A DNA stretch of 64,000 nt from Macrothele yani. Taxonomy: Eukaryota > Arthropoda > Arachnida > Araneae > Macrothelidae. Positions 53,724 through 63,078 of this stretch are shown here, one piece after another (position 1 is the stretch's first letter; every line of letters begins with the position of its first letter). The notes under the pieces were generated by a model, which was not told where the DNA came from, did not search any database, and saw only the letters and a program-made list of their open reading frames with translations. Position numbers and translations under genes: made by a program. Where the stretch lies: assembly GCA_039090855.1 (NCBI GenBank), contig CM077025.1:97878489-97942488 (forward strand), given 5' to 3'.

Positions 53724-54112
53724 TTTGTAGCTTTGTGCTTGATCCGATACAGAAATTTCCACTGCTGATAGTTGAGTTTCACATAGCCCTGGCTAGATTT
53801 TCCACTTTTCGCTGTGGGGTGTTTTTTTTGTAGTTGTACATTTCGAATAGCGGGAAATACAGTGATCACTAGCTCCCCGCCAAAATACAGCACACGGATT
53901 TGTGGGCTATCTGAATGAAAATATTCCTCTATTATATCGAGCATTCTGTACATACGTATCCATTCTTCCTGTAATAAAGAAATTCCCCCTTCTGCTGGAC
54001 GCCACTCTTCACCGTGCACAGTAAAACGACGATATATATTAACTTGAACTTCGTCATGAATCGTTTCAATACTGATGAAAATACCACCGCCCAAGTACCA
54101 GCAGCTTTTGGG
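53684..54112 (-). CDS. PC4-like protein, 3' exon (copy 2)
   Basis: Two PC4-like halves: VQVNIYRRFTVHGEEWRPAE, GGISLLQEEWIRM, then ELVITVFPAIRNVQL and GYVKLNYQQWKFLYRI. The N-terminal WYLGGGIFISIE parallels FHLGGDAFAVV of copy 1. There is no ATG at the start of the frame; instead the frame is preceded by a T10 tract and ATAG, a good splice acceptor with the exon starting at 54112. An upstream first exon is therefore likely but was not identified. Single-strand DNA binding is inferred from the fold resemblance. Confidence 0.6.
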   Translation of the reverse strand, partial: PKSCWYLGGGIFISIETIHDEVQVNIYRRFTVHGEEWRPAEGGISLLQEEWIRMYRMLDIIEEYFHSDSPQIRVLYFGGELVITVFPAIRNVQLQKKHPTAKSGKSSQGYVKLNYQQWKFLYRIKHKATKCVIFNFLKSFPS

Positions 54113-54243
54113 CTATAAAAAAAAAATCATAAAATTTAAAAAACTCATTAGAATTTTTGTAAAGAACATGCTTTTTTTATTGCAATTATTTTTAGCATTA
54201 CACCGCCATACAATATACTTAAAGTATACGACAACAACATTTA

Positions 54244-54656
54244 TTATACCACATTTTTTTTTTGAAGCATACAAAAATTAGATAGTTGGGGTTGAACTCC
54301 ACGAAGGGTTATCATTGATGATGGTAAGACCCACAATCGGTCATTTAGATCCGCCAAAATAGTAGACGGCAGAGAGTCAGAATCCCTTCCAGCTTCGGAA
54401 CCCTGGTTTTCTACCTCAGAGCCCGAAACGATGTCGATAATCTCGGGGTCGGAGTCGATTCCATTATTTCCGACTCCGAAATTAAATCCACTGTCCCAGG
54501 TTCGGAAGATGTCAGATTTATCGTCTCTGGCTGCGAAATGAAATCCATTACATCGGGTTCACAGGTTAGATCAATGCATATGGGGATAGATTGAAATGAT
54601 CCATCATCTAGTTCAGCCGGATTTACATAGTTTGGGGAGGTAATTGGCAACGCCAT
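54244..54656 (-). pseudogene. Acidic protein with tandem SUMO-interaction-like motifs, one frameshift
   Basis: The open part (54656-54411) contains four hydrophobic-acidic motifs about 9-10 residues apart: ICIDLTCEPD (residues 26-35), VMDFISQPE, TINLTSSEP and TVDLISESE. A one-base shift near 54440-54450 moves to a frame with a fifth motif (PEIIDIVSGSE), further acidic/serine-rich sequence and a stop at 54244-54246. IDLT/VDLI cores flanked by acid and serine match SUMO-interacting motifs; repeated SIMs are known in SUMO-targeted ligases. No RING domain is seen. Function is inference. Confidence 0.55.
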
Positions 54657-54890
54657 TACCCATTTTAGAACATATATTCTTCGATTTTCTAGAAATATAT
54701 CCCTAACAACCTTGGGGGGAGAAATAAAACAAGGACGATGCTTAAAAACAAAATTCTGGTACTTTAGAAATACTAGAAGTACAGTTTTTATTTAATACTG
54801 CAGGAAACTCAGTAAACAAATGTGAATGAACCAAATGCTTAAAAACAAAAAACCGTACAAATACACAGAAACACAGGTAGGCACAGAAAC

Positions 54891-54896
54891 TTTATT
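54891..54896 (-). promoter_or_regulatory. Polyadenylation signal overlapping the polymerase stop codon
   Basis: The minus strand reads TAATAAA, where TAA is the predicted polymerase stop (54895-54897) and AATAAA the signal. The tight overlap supports this as the real 3' end. Confidence 0.6.
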
Positions 54897-57800
54897 ACTT
54901 CTCATACCCATATGGGAAAGACACATATGAATCATCACTTAATAATCTTTTTTCAAATACCATTTTAAATCCTTTTTCGGAAGGTATATTTGTTAAAGTT
55001 CCTAAAAACTTGTTTCTGACAATATTAAATGGTTTTGGAATTTAATTTCCGTGCCATCTTTGTTCATAATCATGCTTTTTAATAAGCCAACAGTGAACTT
55101 TTTCTTGTTGGGCCAGTTCAAGGTTATTCCCTTGCAACGCTGAATAGTTTCACCGTTTGAAAGTCTCAGGTTGTATACTTTGACCCCGTTGAAACAAATT
55201 CTTCTATAGAAATTCCTTCCGAGTATTTGCTGGAGATTTCGTCCACTAACTCACCAAGGTAATTTCCACATGGAGGATGATATTTGTCATCAGGCTTTGA
55301 TATATAGATGACAGAGTCCGTGTCCATATATAATACACGTGTCTGCAGAGCTTCTAATATAGTGTACAATTTAAGGCGAGCAGTTGATGTGACAAAGGAT
55401 GCTATTACGATATTGCCTTTCTTATTATCAGGAAGAAACGTTTTAATATGTTTAAAAACTACCATCATGTTTTCTTCACTGACTTCACATATGTCAGTGA
55501 CTTCCTTTGTTTTGTCGTTTAATATTTCAAGATAATGCATTATATTATCGACAATTACATTCTGTGGTTTATCGGGATTTTGCGCGAACTTACCCCACAA
55601 TGAATTTAAAGCAAGTTTCGCCGTGAGCCTCCTAACTGAATTAGCCGAAACTTCATGGGGAGCAATTCTTACACCTTCTGCAGTGAAAAAATCATCACAG
55701 AACTTTCTTTTTCTTCGTCAGAAGAAATTTTTTGGGGATATCCTGAATATTTTTGCTTTGCTGCTAAAAAAGTGTCTATATATTCAGAAAATATTCCTTT
55801 ATGGGATCCTTTTACATATTGGGAGGACTCATCATAGTGCCAGACATCATGGAATGCAATGATTTTGTATCCCATGGCCACAGCCTTGTAAAACTCGTTA
55901 CTGGGCCAAGATCCTGTGATGAAACGTTCTTTGTCAACATGGCAACACACATCACGATTAAGATCTTTAGCACAATGAGGACATAGAGTGAAAATCAGCC
56001 TTCCTTGAATTTTTAATGGAAGGACAGGGAAAAACAATTTCTTTGGTGGCAGTACAGTTGCTTTTATGATGCCGAAATAGGCTTCGGGGTCGTGACAGAA
56101 ATTTTCTGTGATTCTTCGGGGATGACCTATAGGAAATCTGCCGTACTTGCAGACATATGGGTAGAGACTGCAGAAATCCACATATTTTATAGTTTTCCCT
56201 CCATCGGCGTTAGCGTAAAGGGTAATGGTTTCTGTTCTTCCTCCATATAAAAACTCTCGGGGTTCTATACAGATCCTCTCAGGCAATGAGCTTAATATGG
56301 ATGATACCAAGATATCACCTTTAACCATACGATCGAATTCATGCTCCCATATGATTTTCAGCTGAAAACTAGGCATAGTAGCTAACAGATAGCTCTGTTT
56401 ATCAATGTCTCGGAACCTCACTTGCCTCATCGGGACTTTAAAAAATGGGTGTACAGTGTTTCCGTCGGGATAGCACGTAGAACATCCATGGAAAAAACAT
56501 CCGTTAAACTCATAAATAGTACTGGTATCATGACAAATACCATCTAATTTGTATGATCCAATTTTATGTTCTCCAGATGCTGAAGATGCCGACTGTATAT
56601 TCTCTCCGGTGGTTTCTTCGATGTACTTCAACCATGCCCTACATTTCCTACTAGATACGTCACATGAGGAGTATCCAAGGGCAGGAACAACGCCTATCGT
56701 TTTCGATTTTAAGAAATTGGATCTAAAGACACGGAGACAAGCGCCTGCAATGGTGAGGTCTTCCTCAAAGAGGTCTATACCGGTGAGGTTCAAAAATTCC
56801 GTACGAAACGTTTCGGCTCCTATGCGGAGAATTCTTACATCATCTGTGCAATAGCTTTTCATCTCCTGATACAAATTATATTCTTTTATTTTTGCTTTTT
56901 CATCATACCATGAGTTAAATTCTTTGATCTCTTTTGTTGTGAGGTTTTCAGGTACAAAAAACTCTTTTGATGGAATGGGGCCGATGTAATCGAGATTTTC
57001 CGCAGTTGCAAAGTTATAAGGGAAAAATCCTTTTTTCGCATTTTCAATGCCAAATGTTGAAGGAAACTGCCTCAGAGAACAAGGGATGAAGGACAGAGTG
57101 TCAATGAATCTAATTTTTAAAGCCGAAAGAAAAATACCCATCACCTTCCCACCCTGAAAGACTATCTCTGGCTTCAAACTCTTTTTGTAAAGAGCGTTAA
57201 GGATGGGCATACCATCGAATCCCTTCAGATTATGTGCTAAAACTGTCATGTGTCGAAAGCGGGGTCTGATGTACTTCTGACGCCAACGGACACCGTTGTT
57301 ATACACTTCTGTACCTAGCAGCCAATCAACGAAAGCGTCAACATTTTGAAAGGTGACAAATTTCCAATTGCCTTCTTCGAGAAAAGTAGCTATCAGTAAT
57401 ACTGGGGTCAAAATACCATTGGGGCCCTCCACTGTTTCAATATCAAAATACATGTAAGAAATACCACCCTTTTTCTCTTTCTTGGGGCCCTCGACAAACA
57501 GGTCAGTATTTAGCTGGCATACGTGGTAACCTCTAGATGGATTAAAATGTGATAAACACTTTATACATCTATGATGTGTATTACAAGTACTGTTTGCTTT
57601 ATGTGTATCTAAGCATATTTGACCCCGAAAATAATTCGAACAATCTGGACATATGATGTAGTCACCTGACTGGGGGCATTTTTTTCCTTTACACGAAAGG
57701 CACATGTTTGTGCATACATGAATATTAGAATTATAAATAAATTTTAGACAATCAGGACACTGAGATTTGGCACTAAAATACCCAACAGGATTAGAAATTA

Positions 57801-59029
57801 CGTCAAAATGCTCGTTGTTTAGAAGAAGGAATAACTTAATTTCAGCATCTGGACCCTTAAAAACAATGGAAAAGTCATCTTCAACAGAATACACAATAAT
57901 TTGATATTTTGAGGAGAGGTACTCCTGGAACTTATGAAGTTCAGGGGATCCCACAACTTCCTTCAGGTACTCCCGCGGTAGTGTGTAGCAGCCGTGCAAG
58001 GTTAAGTTGGCGAACTTTCGCAGGATTTTGCAGGGCTTTGAACTCCGATTCAGAAATTTCCCCATAATTTTTCTGCGCAAGTCCACGGGCCACAACAAGC
58101 GATCGGGCTAAACATAGGTTATCGTGATTTGAAATGGTTATAAGAGATTTTTTTGTTTTATTATATAACTTCAAATCAGCAATTTTTCGTTTTCTTGGGC
58201 CTCTGTTCTTGCTCCTCCAACTCTGTTTATATTCACAAATACTAAATCAAATTCGAGTTCTCCATCGGTCAAAATTTCAGTGTTTGATTGAATGACTTTT
58301 TCTAGAGCCTGAAAAAATCGTTCCACCGTTAACTGGCTAACCTCGATGAGTGGTAAGTTCACGGGATTATCAAGGTATCTCGACCGCATGACTAGTCGAA
58401 CATGAGAATATGGAGAACTTCGTGTAAACTCTTCAAAGGCCGCGGTGAGTACTTGTCGGAGATAAGGCATAAAATCTTCAGGATCTTCTATGTGTTCGGT
58501 ATCTATTCTGAGAGTGTAAGTAGTGAACTGTGTACGGTATCTCCTGCTAAGTCGGGTCAATCTGCGAAGAATACGATAACCCGCATGACCACGGTCCGTT
58601 ACAGGTGGATTAATTGCTTCATCCTCGATAGGCGTCGGAACAATCACGGGCCCTCCCCTCGAGGGTCCTGGTTCTCCAGCCGGCTGAAGATTCAAATGAT
58701 TTTGGGGTGCTAATGGAACTTCGTTGTAACCATTAGTGCTTCCTCCCCCAGCTGCCATCTTGTTATGTTCATTATTGAAATCCAGGGCGTGTGGGGAAAG
58801 GTCGTCCCATGCGGCGGTAAATTCTTCTGTCGCTGGTGCTACGGCATCGTGTTCCGCGAATGCATCCAAATCGCCCCAGGAGTCATCATTCTAGAAAAAT
58901 TTTGAACAATTCCTGAGTTATTTTTAAAAAATAAAAAAAAAACGGATGGCTGACTCAGCATATTTCTGGAGTTTCCTTTGTCGTTTAACGAAAAAACGTT
59001 TGTAGCAAAAAACGCTCATACAACCCCAT

Positions 59030-59215
59030 ATGATAGATTTATGTAGAGTATTTTAGGAAGGAACTGTCTGACCCCCCCCCCCCCAGGTCTTAAACAACCC
59101 TTAGAAGTAGGAAGCAAGAAGATTAGGGATAGAGTTCCCGACAGGAAAGCCACACGAAGAGAGAAAGAAAGCCGTCGTTATTTATAGCCGTGGACAACCC
59201 CGTATGGAAAAGTGC
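59030..59215 (-). mobile_element. Truncated SINE family B in the polymerase intron
   Basis: The minus-strand sequence matches the 3' part of the SINE B at 36285-36600 (CTTCCTACTTCTAAGGGTTG, TTTAAGACCTGG, CCTTCCTAAAATACTCTACAT). The tRNA-like head is absent or too degraded to see. Confidence 0.8.
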
Positions 59216-59437
59216 TACGCGGTTAATAACCCCACCCCCATGGAAAAATGTTTTAACCTTTAGAGATCATTCCATCAGCGTAACTCGAAGGTAAACTTGA
59301 AAAATATACCGAGTATTGCCATCGAATGTAACATTACAAATAATGAAACTCCTTTCAAAAAACATTTTCAAAAACAGAAACGTGACATAGTTATGGTAAT
59401 TATGATGTCAATGACTTCAAAAAAAACAGATTTTGAT

Positions 59438-59512
59438 CTATACCATTTGTTAAATTTTGCTCTATACCATTTGTTAAATTTTGCTCTATACCATTTGTTA
59501 AATTTTCTACTA
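59438..59512. repeat. 24-bp tandem repeat, three units
   Basis: CTATACCATTTGTTAAATTTT is repeated three times head to tail, joined by TGCT or TGAT. Confidence 0.95.
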
Positions 59513-59559
59513 CATCAAACCACTTAGAATTACAAACTTAAATTTTGAGGACGAAAACT

Positions 59560-60880
59560 TTAGAATCCCCATAGACAATGACAATACGTGCCACGTGTTA
59601 ACACGAAGTTAATTTCAGCTAAAGACATGTATACACTTCAAACTAAGATCACTTTTTATAAATCACAAGAATAAAGTACTATATGTGTCCCTGAAAATAC
59701 ATGGGAATCCCCGTAGAAAATTGCAATACGTGCCGCGTGTTTTACGCGAAGTTAATTTCAGCTAAAGACATGTATACACTTCAAACTAAGATTTTTTTTT
59801 ATAAATCACAAGAATAAAGTACTATATGTGTCCCTGAAAATACATGGGAATCCCCGTAGAAAATTGCAATACGTGCCACGTGTTTACGCGAAGTTAATTT
59901 CAGCTAAACACAATGATAAAGACATGACTAGACATTTTCGTAATTGACTTTTAGAAACATTAATCTGCTAACGTGGTGCCCTCACACTAAGAAAACAGCA
60001 CGTGCTAAAAATGAACAAACAATAAAAATACGTGCCACGTGTTAACGTGAAGAAATTTTCAGCTAACACAATGATAAAGACATGTTAAAGCTTCAAGCTA
60101 AGATCACTTTTTATAAATCACATGAATAAAGTACTATATGTGTCCCTGAAAATACATGGGAATCCTCATAGAAAATGGCAATACGTGCCACGTGTTTTAC
60201 GCGAAGTTAATTTCAGCTAAAGACATGTATACACTTCAAACTAAGATCACTTTTTATAAATCACAAGAATAAAGTACTATATGTGTCCCTGAAAATACAT
60301 GGGAATCTCCTCAGACAATGAAAATACGCGCCACGTGTTAACGTGAAGTAAATTTTCAGCTAACACAATGATAAAGACATGACTAGACATTTTCGTAATT
60401 GACTTTTAGGAACATTAATCTGCTACCATGGCACCCTCACACTAAGAAAACAGCACGTGCTAAAAATGAACAAACAATAAAAATACGTGCCACGTGTTCA
60501 CGCAAAGTTAATTTCAGCTAACACATCCCTGAAAATACACAGGAATCCCCGCAGACAATGAAAATACGTACCACGTGTTTACGCGAAGTTAATTTCAGCT
60601 AACACATCCCTGAAAATACACGGGAATCCCCGCAGACAATGAAAATACGCGCCACGTGTTAACGTGAAGGAAATTTTCAGCTAACACATCCCTGAAAATA
60701 CACGGGAATCCCCGCAGACAATGAAAATACGTGCCACGTGTTAACGTGAAGGAAATTTTCAGCTAACACAATGATAAAGACATGACTAGACATTTTCGTA
60801 ACTGACTTTTATGAACATTAATCTGCTACCATGGCACCCTCACATTAAGAAAACAGCACGTGCTAAAAATGAACAAACAC
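59560..60880. repeat. CACGTG-rich tandem array in the polymerase intron
   Basis: Units of about 145 bp and shorter variants of about 80 bp share TGAAAATACATGGGAATCCC, AATACGTGCCACGTGTT and GAAGTTAATTTCAGCTAA. Around ten units carry GCCACGTGTT, and three further GCACGTGC motifs occur in spacer segments. CACGTG is also at the core of the terminal repeats. Confidence 0.9.
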
Positions 60881-61099
60881 TTCAAAAAAAAAAAAAAAGA
60901 AAAAAAGAATGAAATGAAGTTACACATACCTCCTTATCATCAGTGGTAGAAGAACTTGAGGCCTCCATGCTGTCCAAATGTCGTATATCACCCAAATGTA
61001 GACCACACGTCTTTTTGTCGCTTCCAGATCTGCTTCTCACAATACAGAAGGTTTTAATACTTTATCTTACAGTTCAACACCTCAACCCTGCACGAGCTG

Positions 61100-61138
61100 C
61101 TATACACTCCGAAAGCAAAAAACGTCTCCCCTTTTATA
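61100..61138 (-). promoter_or_regulatory. TATA promoter for the leftward polymerase transcript
   Basis: GGGTATAAAAGGGG on the minus strand (TATAAAA at 61138-61132) lies 13 bp inside the right terminal repeat and about 165 bp upstream of the exon-1 ATG. Transcription would start about 30 bp downstream, near TTTCGGAGT. ETS/CRE/E-box sites in the terminal repeat sit immediately upstream. Confidence 0.7.
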
Positions 61139-61150
61139 CCCGAAAACAGA

Positions 61151-61390
61151 CACGTGACCGGAAGTGTTGCCATCGAAAAAGGTTACTACCCTTTGGAAAA
61201 TTAATTTCAAAAAGTGCCGACAGATGGGGCTGCAAATTTTCGCGAACCACCACCAGAGGGGCGCTGCCATCGTATTTCTCCCTCGCGCCGAGAGGAGACC
61301 GGAAGTGACGTCGCGCACGATCCGCCCACCCGTCACGTGACCGGAAGTGTTGCCACCGAAAAGGGTTATCAAGCGCGGTCTTATACTACT
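61151..61390 (-). repeat. Right terminal inverted repeat of the Polinton
   Basis: Inverse of 45337-45577. It contains CCGGAAGTGACGTC (61299-61312), GTCACGTGAC (61332-61341) and a second CCGGAAGT directly after it. Confidence 0.95.
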
Positions 61391-61396
61391 CATATC
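61391..61396. repeat. Right target-site duplication of the Polinton (CATATC)
   Basis: Second copy of the 6-bp target; the RTE sequence resumes here in register. Confidence 0.97.
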
Positions 61397-62275
61397 TCCC
61401 AAGCTCTTTAATGCCACATTGGAAAATGTCTTTCAATCACTGAACTGGGAAAACAAAGGAATAAAGATTAATGGAGATTATCTAACCCACCTTCGTTTTG
61501 CTGATGACGTAGTCATTTTGGCAACTACCCCATCAGAGCTGCAGAGTATGATCCAAGTACTTGCTGACAACAGTAAAGAATTGGGATTAAAAATGAACTT
61601 TCAGAAGACAAAAGTGATGTTCAATGCTTTTACAAGAAATGAAGATTTATCGATTGATGGAGAAAAAGCTGGAGATAACAGATACGTATGTTTATCTTGG
61701 ACAGCAGATATCAAGTGAGGGTCACATTGATGAAGAAATTAATCGGCGTACAAAATTTGCCTGGAGAGCTTTCGGAAGAAACAGCATAATTTTCGAGAGC
61801 AATATGCCATTATGTCTTAAAAGAAAAGTGTTTGATCAATGCATCCTTTGAATTCTTACGTAAGGTGCAGAGACGTGGACCTTAACTAAAAGAGACATAC
61901 AAAGGCTGTAGACAACTCAAATGAGCACGGAGAGGTGATCTCTTGGTTTCACCATTAGAGATAAGAAGAGGAACTTTTGGATCAGAAAAATGACAAGAGT
62001 GGAAGACATCATGATCAGAGTTAAATCCCTGAAATGGCAGTATGCTGGACATTATGCCAGAAGGACAGACCATCGATGGACAGCCGAAATTTTAGATTGG
62101 ATTCCAAGGGACGGGAAAAGACCCAGAAGAAGACCACATGGGAGATGGGTGGATGAAATTCGAAAGTATGCGGGAGTGACATGGAGGAGACTGGCACAAG
62201 ACAGACCATTGTGGAGGAAACTTGGGGAGACATTCGTGCAGCGGTGGATTGATAACGGTTGACAATGATGATGAT
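61391..62275 (+). pseudogene. RTE retrotransposon, 3' portion (continuation of 43040-45336)
   Basis: Resumes at the codon interrupted at 45336: SPKLFNATLENVFQSL, LRFADDVVILA (catalytic motif), then DTYVYLGQQISSEGHIDEEI in a shifted frame. Further breaks follow, including stops near 61850-61910. The 3' end reads GGTTGACAATGATGATGATG, the family's microsatellite tail. Together the two parts form one nearly complete but inactive RTE copy of about 3.2 kb. Confidence 0.93.
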
Positions 62276-63078
62276 GATATATATGTATGCAGAAATGATC
62301 GGAGACGTTATAGAGCAAAATCGTAATAATAATAAATTTTATGTGTAAGGTATTGTTAACGGCTGCACCCTCGCACGTGGTAACTTAATGTTCCTAATTC
62401 TCACGTATTAAACCATTTTGATTACTTCCACATAAGATACCTGTTTGTTTACCTTATAACCACGCAAGACAAAAATTAAGGTATGTGTAAACTAAGATAT
62501 GTGTTTATGTTTCTAATTTCTTTCACGAGCGGCACCATTATTCCCCCACCATTCCAGTGACGAGATAAAGGTGAATCACAACGCCGTGCTTTATTATATG
62601 CCAGTACATATAAGGGGCACGTTTTTGTCCATATACGATCAATGTAGAACAAAGTTCTCATAGTTATAGCATTGGCACATTAAATTAAATTTAATCAGTA
62701 AATAATCTGTAATTGATGCACACATAATTTGTTCATAATAATAAATATAACACAGCTGCAATGAACCCATTGTGTTTATAAAATTAACGCATTATATATA
62801 TCACTGGTGACGTTGACACGTGTTCCATTGTGAATAACATTAACACGTGTTCCATTGTTCATAACATTAACACGTGTTCCATTGTTCATAACATTAACAC
62901 GTGTTTCATATTGAATATGACATTGGTACCGATTAACGTTTGAAGATAACTATGGTGAATTGTTTATAACATATGATTATAACATTAATACGATATAACG
63001 GTGGTGCGAATTAATCCTTTGTTTATAACATTGGTGCATTAATCATTTGTTTAAAAACGGAAGTTAAATTAGAATATA
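62276..63078. repeat. Unassigned DNA with a ~28-bp tandem repeat
   Basis: At 62808-62925 a unit like AACACGTGTTCCATTGTTCA followed by TAACATT is repeated about four times. The rest shows no gene or known repeat. Confidence 0.75.

Larger units (their letters stand above)
58891..60929 (-). other. Predicted 2,039-nt intron of the polymerase gene
   Basis: Donor GAG|GTATGT at 60929, acceptor TTTTTCTAG|AAT at 58891; the phase-0 junction keeps the reading frame. The intron holds a truncated SINE B, a 24-bp triple repeat and a CACGTG-rich tandem array. No other gene lies inside it. The prediction rests on splice consensus and frame continuity, not on transcripts. Confidence 0.7.
54895..60968 (-). 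pseudogene. Protein-primed family B DNA polymerase, two exons, about five frameshifts
   Basis: Replicates element DNA. Exon 1 (60968-60930, MEASSSSTTDDKE) ends GAG|GTATGT; the acceptor TTTTTCTAG lies at 58899-58891. Exon 2 continues in frame from 58890 (NDDSWGDLDAF). The N-terminal domain leads into DNLCLARSLVVA, then a Cys-rich zinc-binding-like block (about 57760-57515). Exonuclease motifs: FDIETVEG (57440), AHNLKGFDGMP (57225) and YCTDDVRIL (56840). EFNGCFFHGCSTC (56510) looks nuclease-like. Polymerase motif A is VDFCSLYP (56178), B is KLALNSLWGKF (55600) and C is MDTDSV (55313-55324). Frame breaks fall near 58205, 57955, 55705, 55185 and 55020. The stop is 54895-54897. Confidence 0.92.
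45337..61390. mobile_element. Polinton/Maverick (adintovirus-like) element, 16,054 bp
   Basis: Terminal inverted repeats of about 240 bp begin AGTAGTATAAGACCGCGCTT, and a 6-bp target duplication flanks the element. It encodes integrase, protein-primed PolB, packaging ATPase, adenain-like protease, double jelly-roll capsid and penton-like protein, the defining Polinton set. The capsid block runs rightward; polymerase and regulatory-like genes run leftward. Convergent ends meet near 53160-53350. Most long genes contain single-base frameshifts, so this copy as read could not express them all. Confidence 0.97.
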
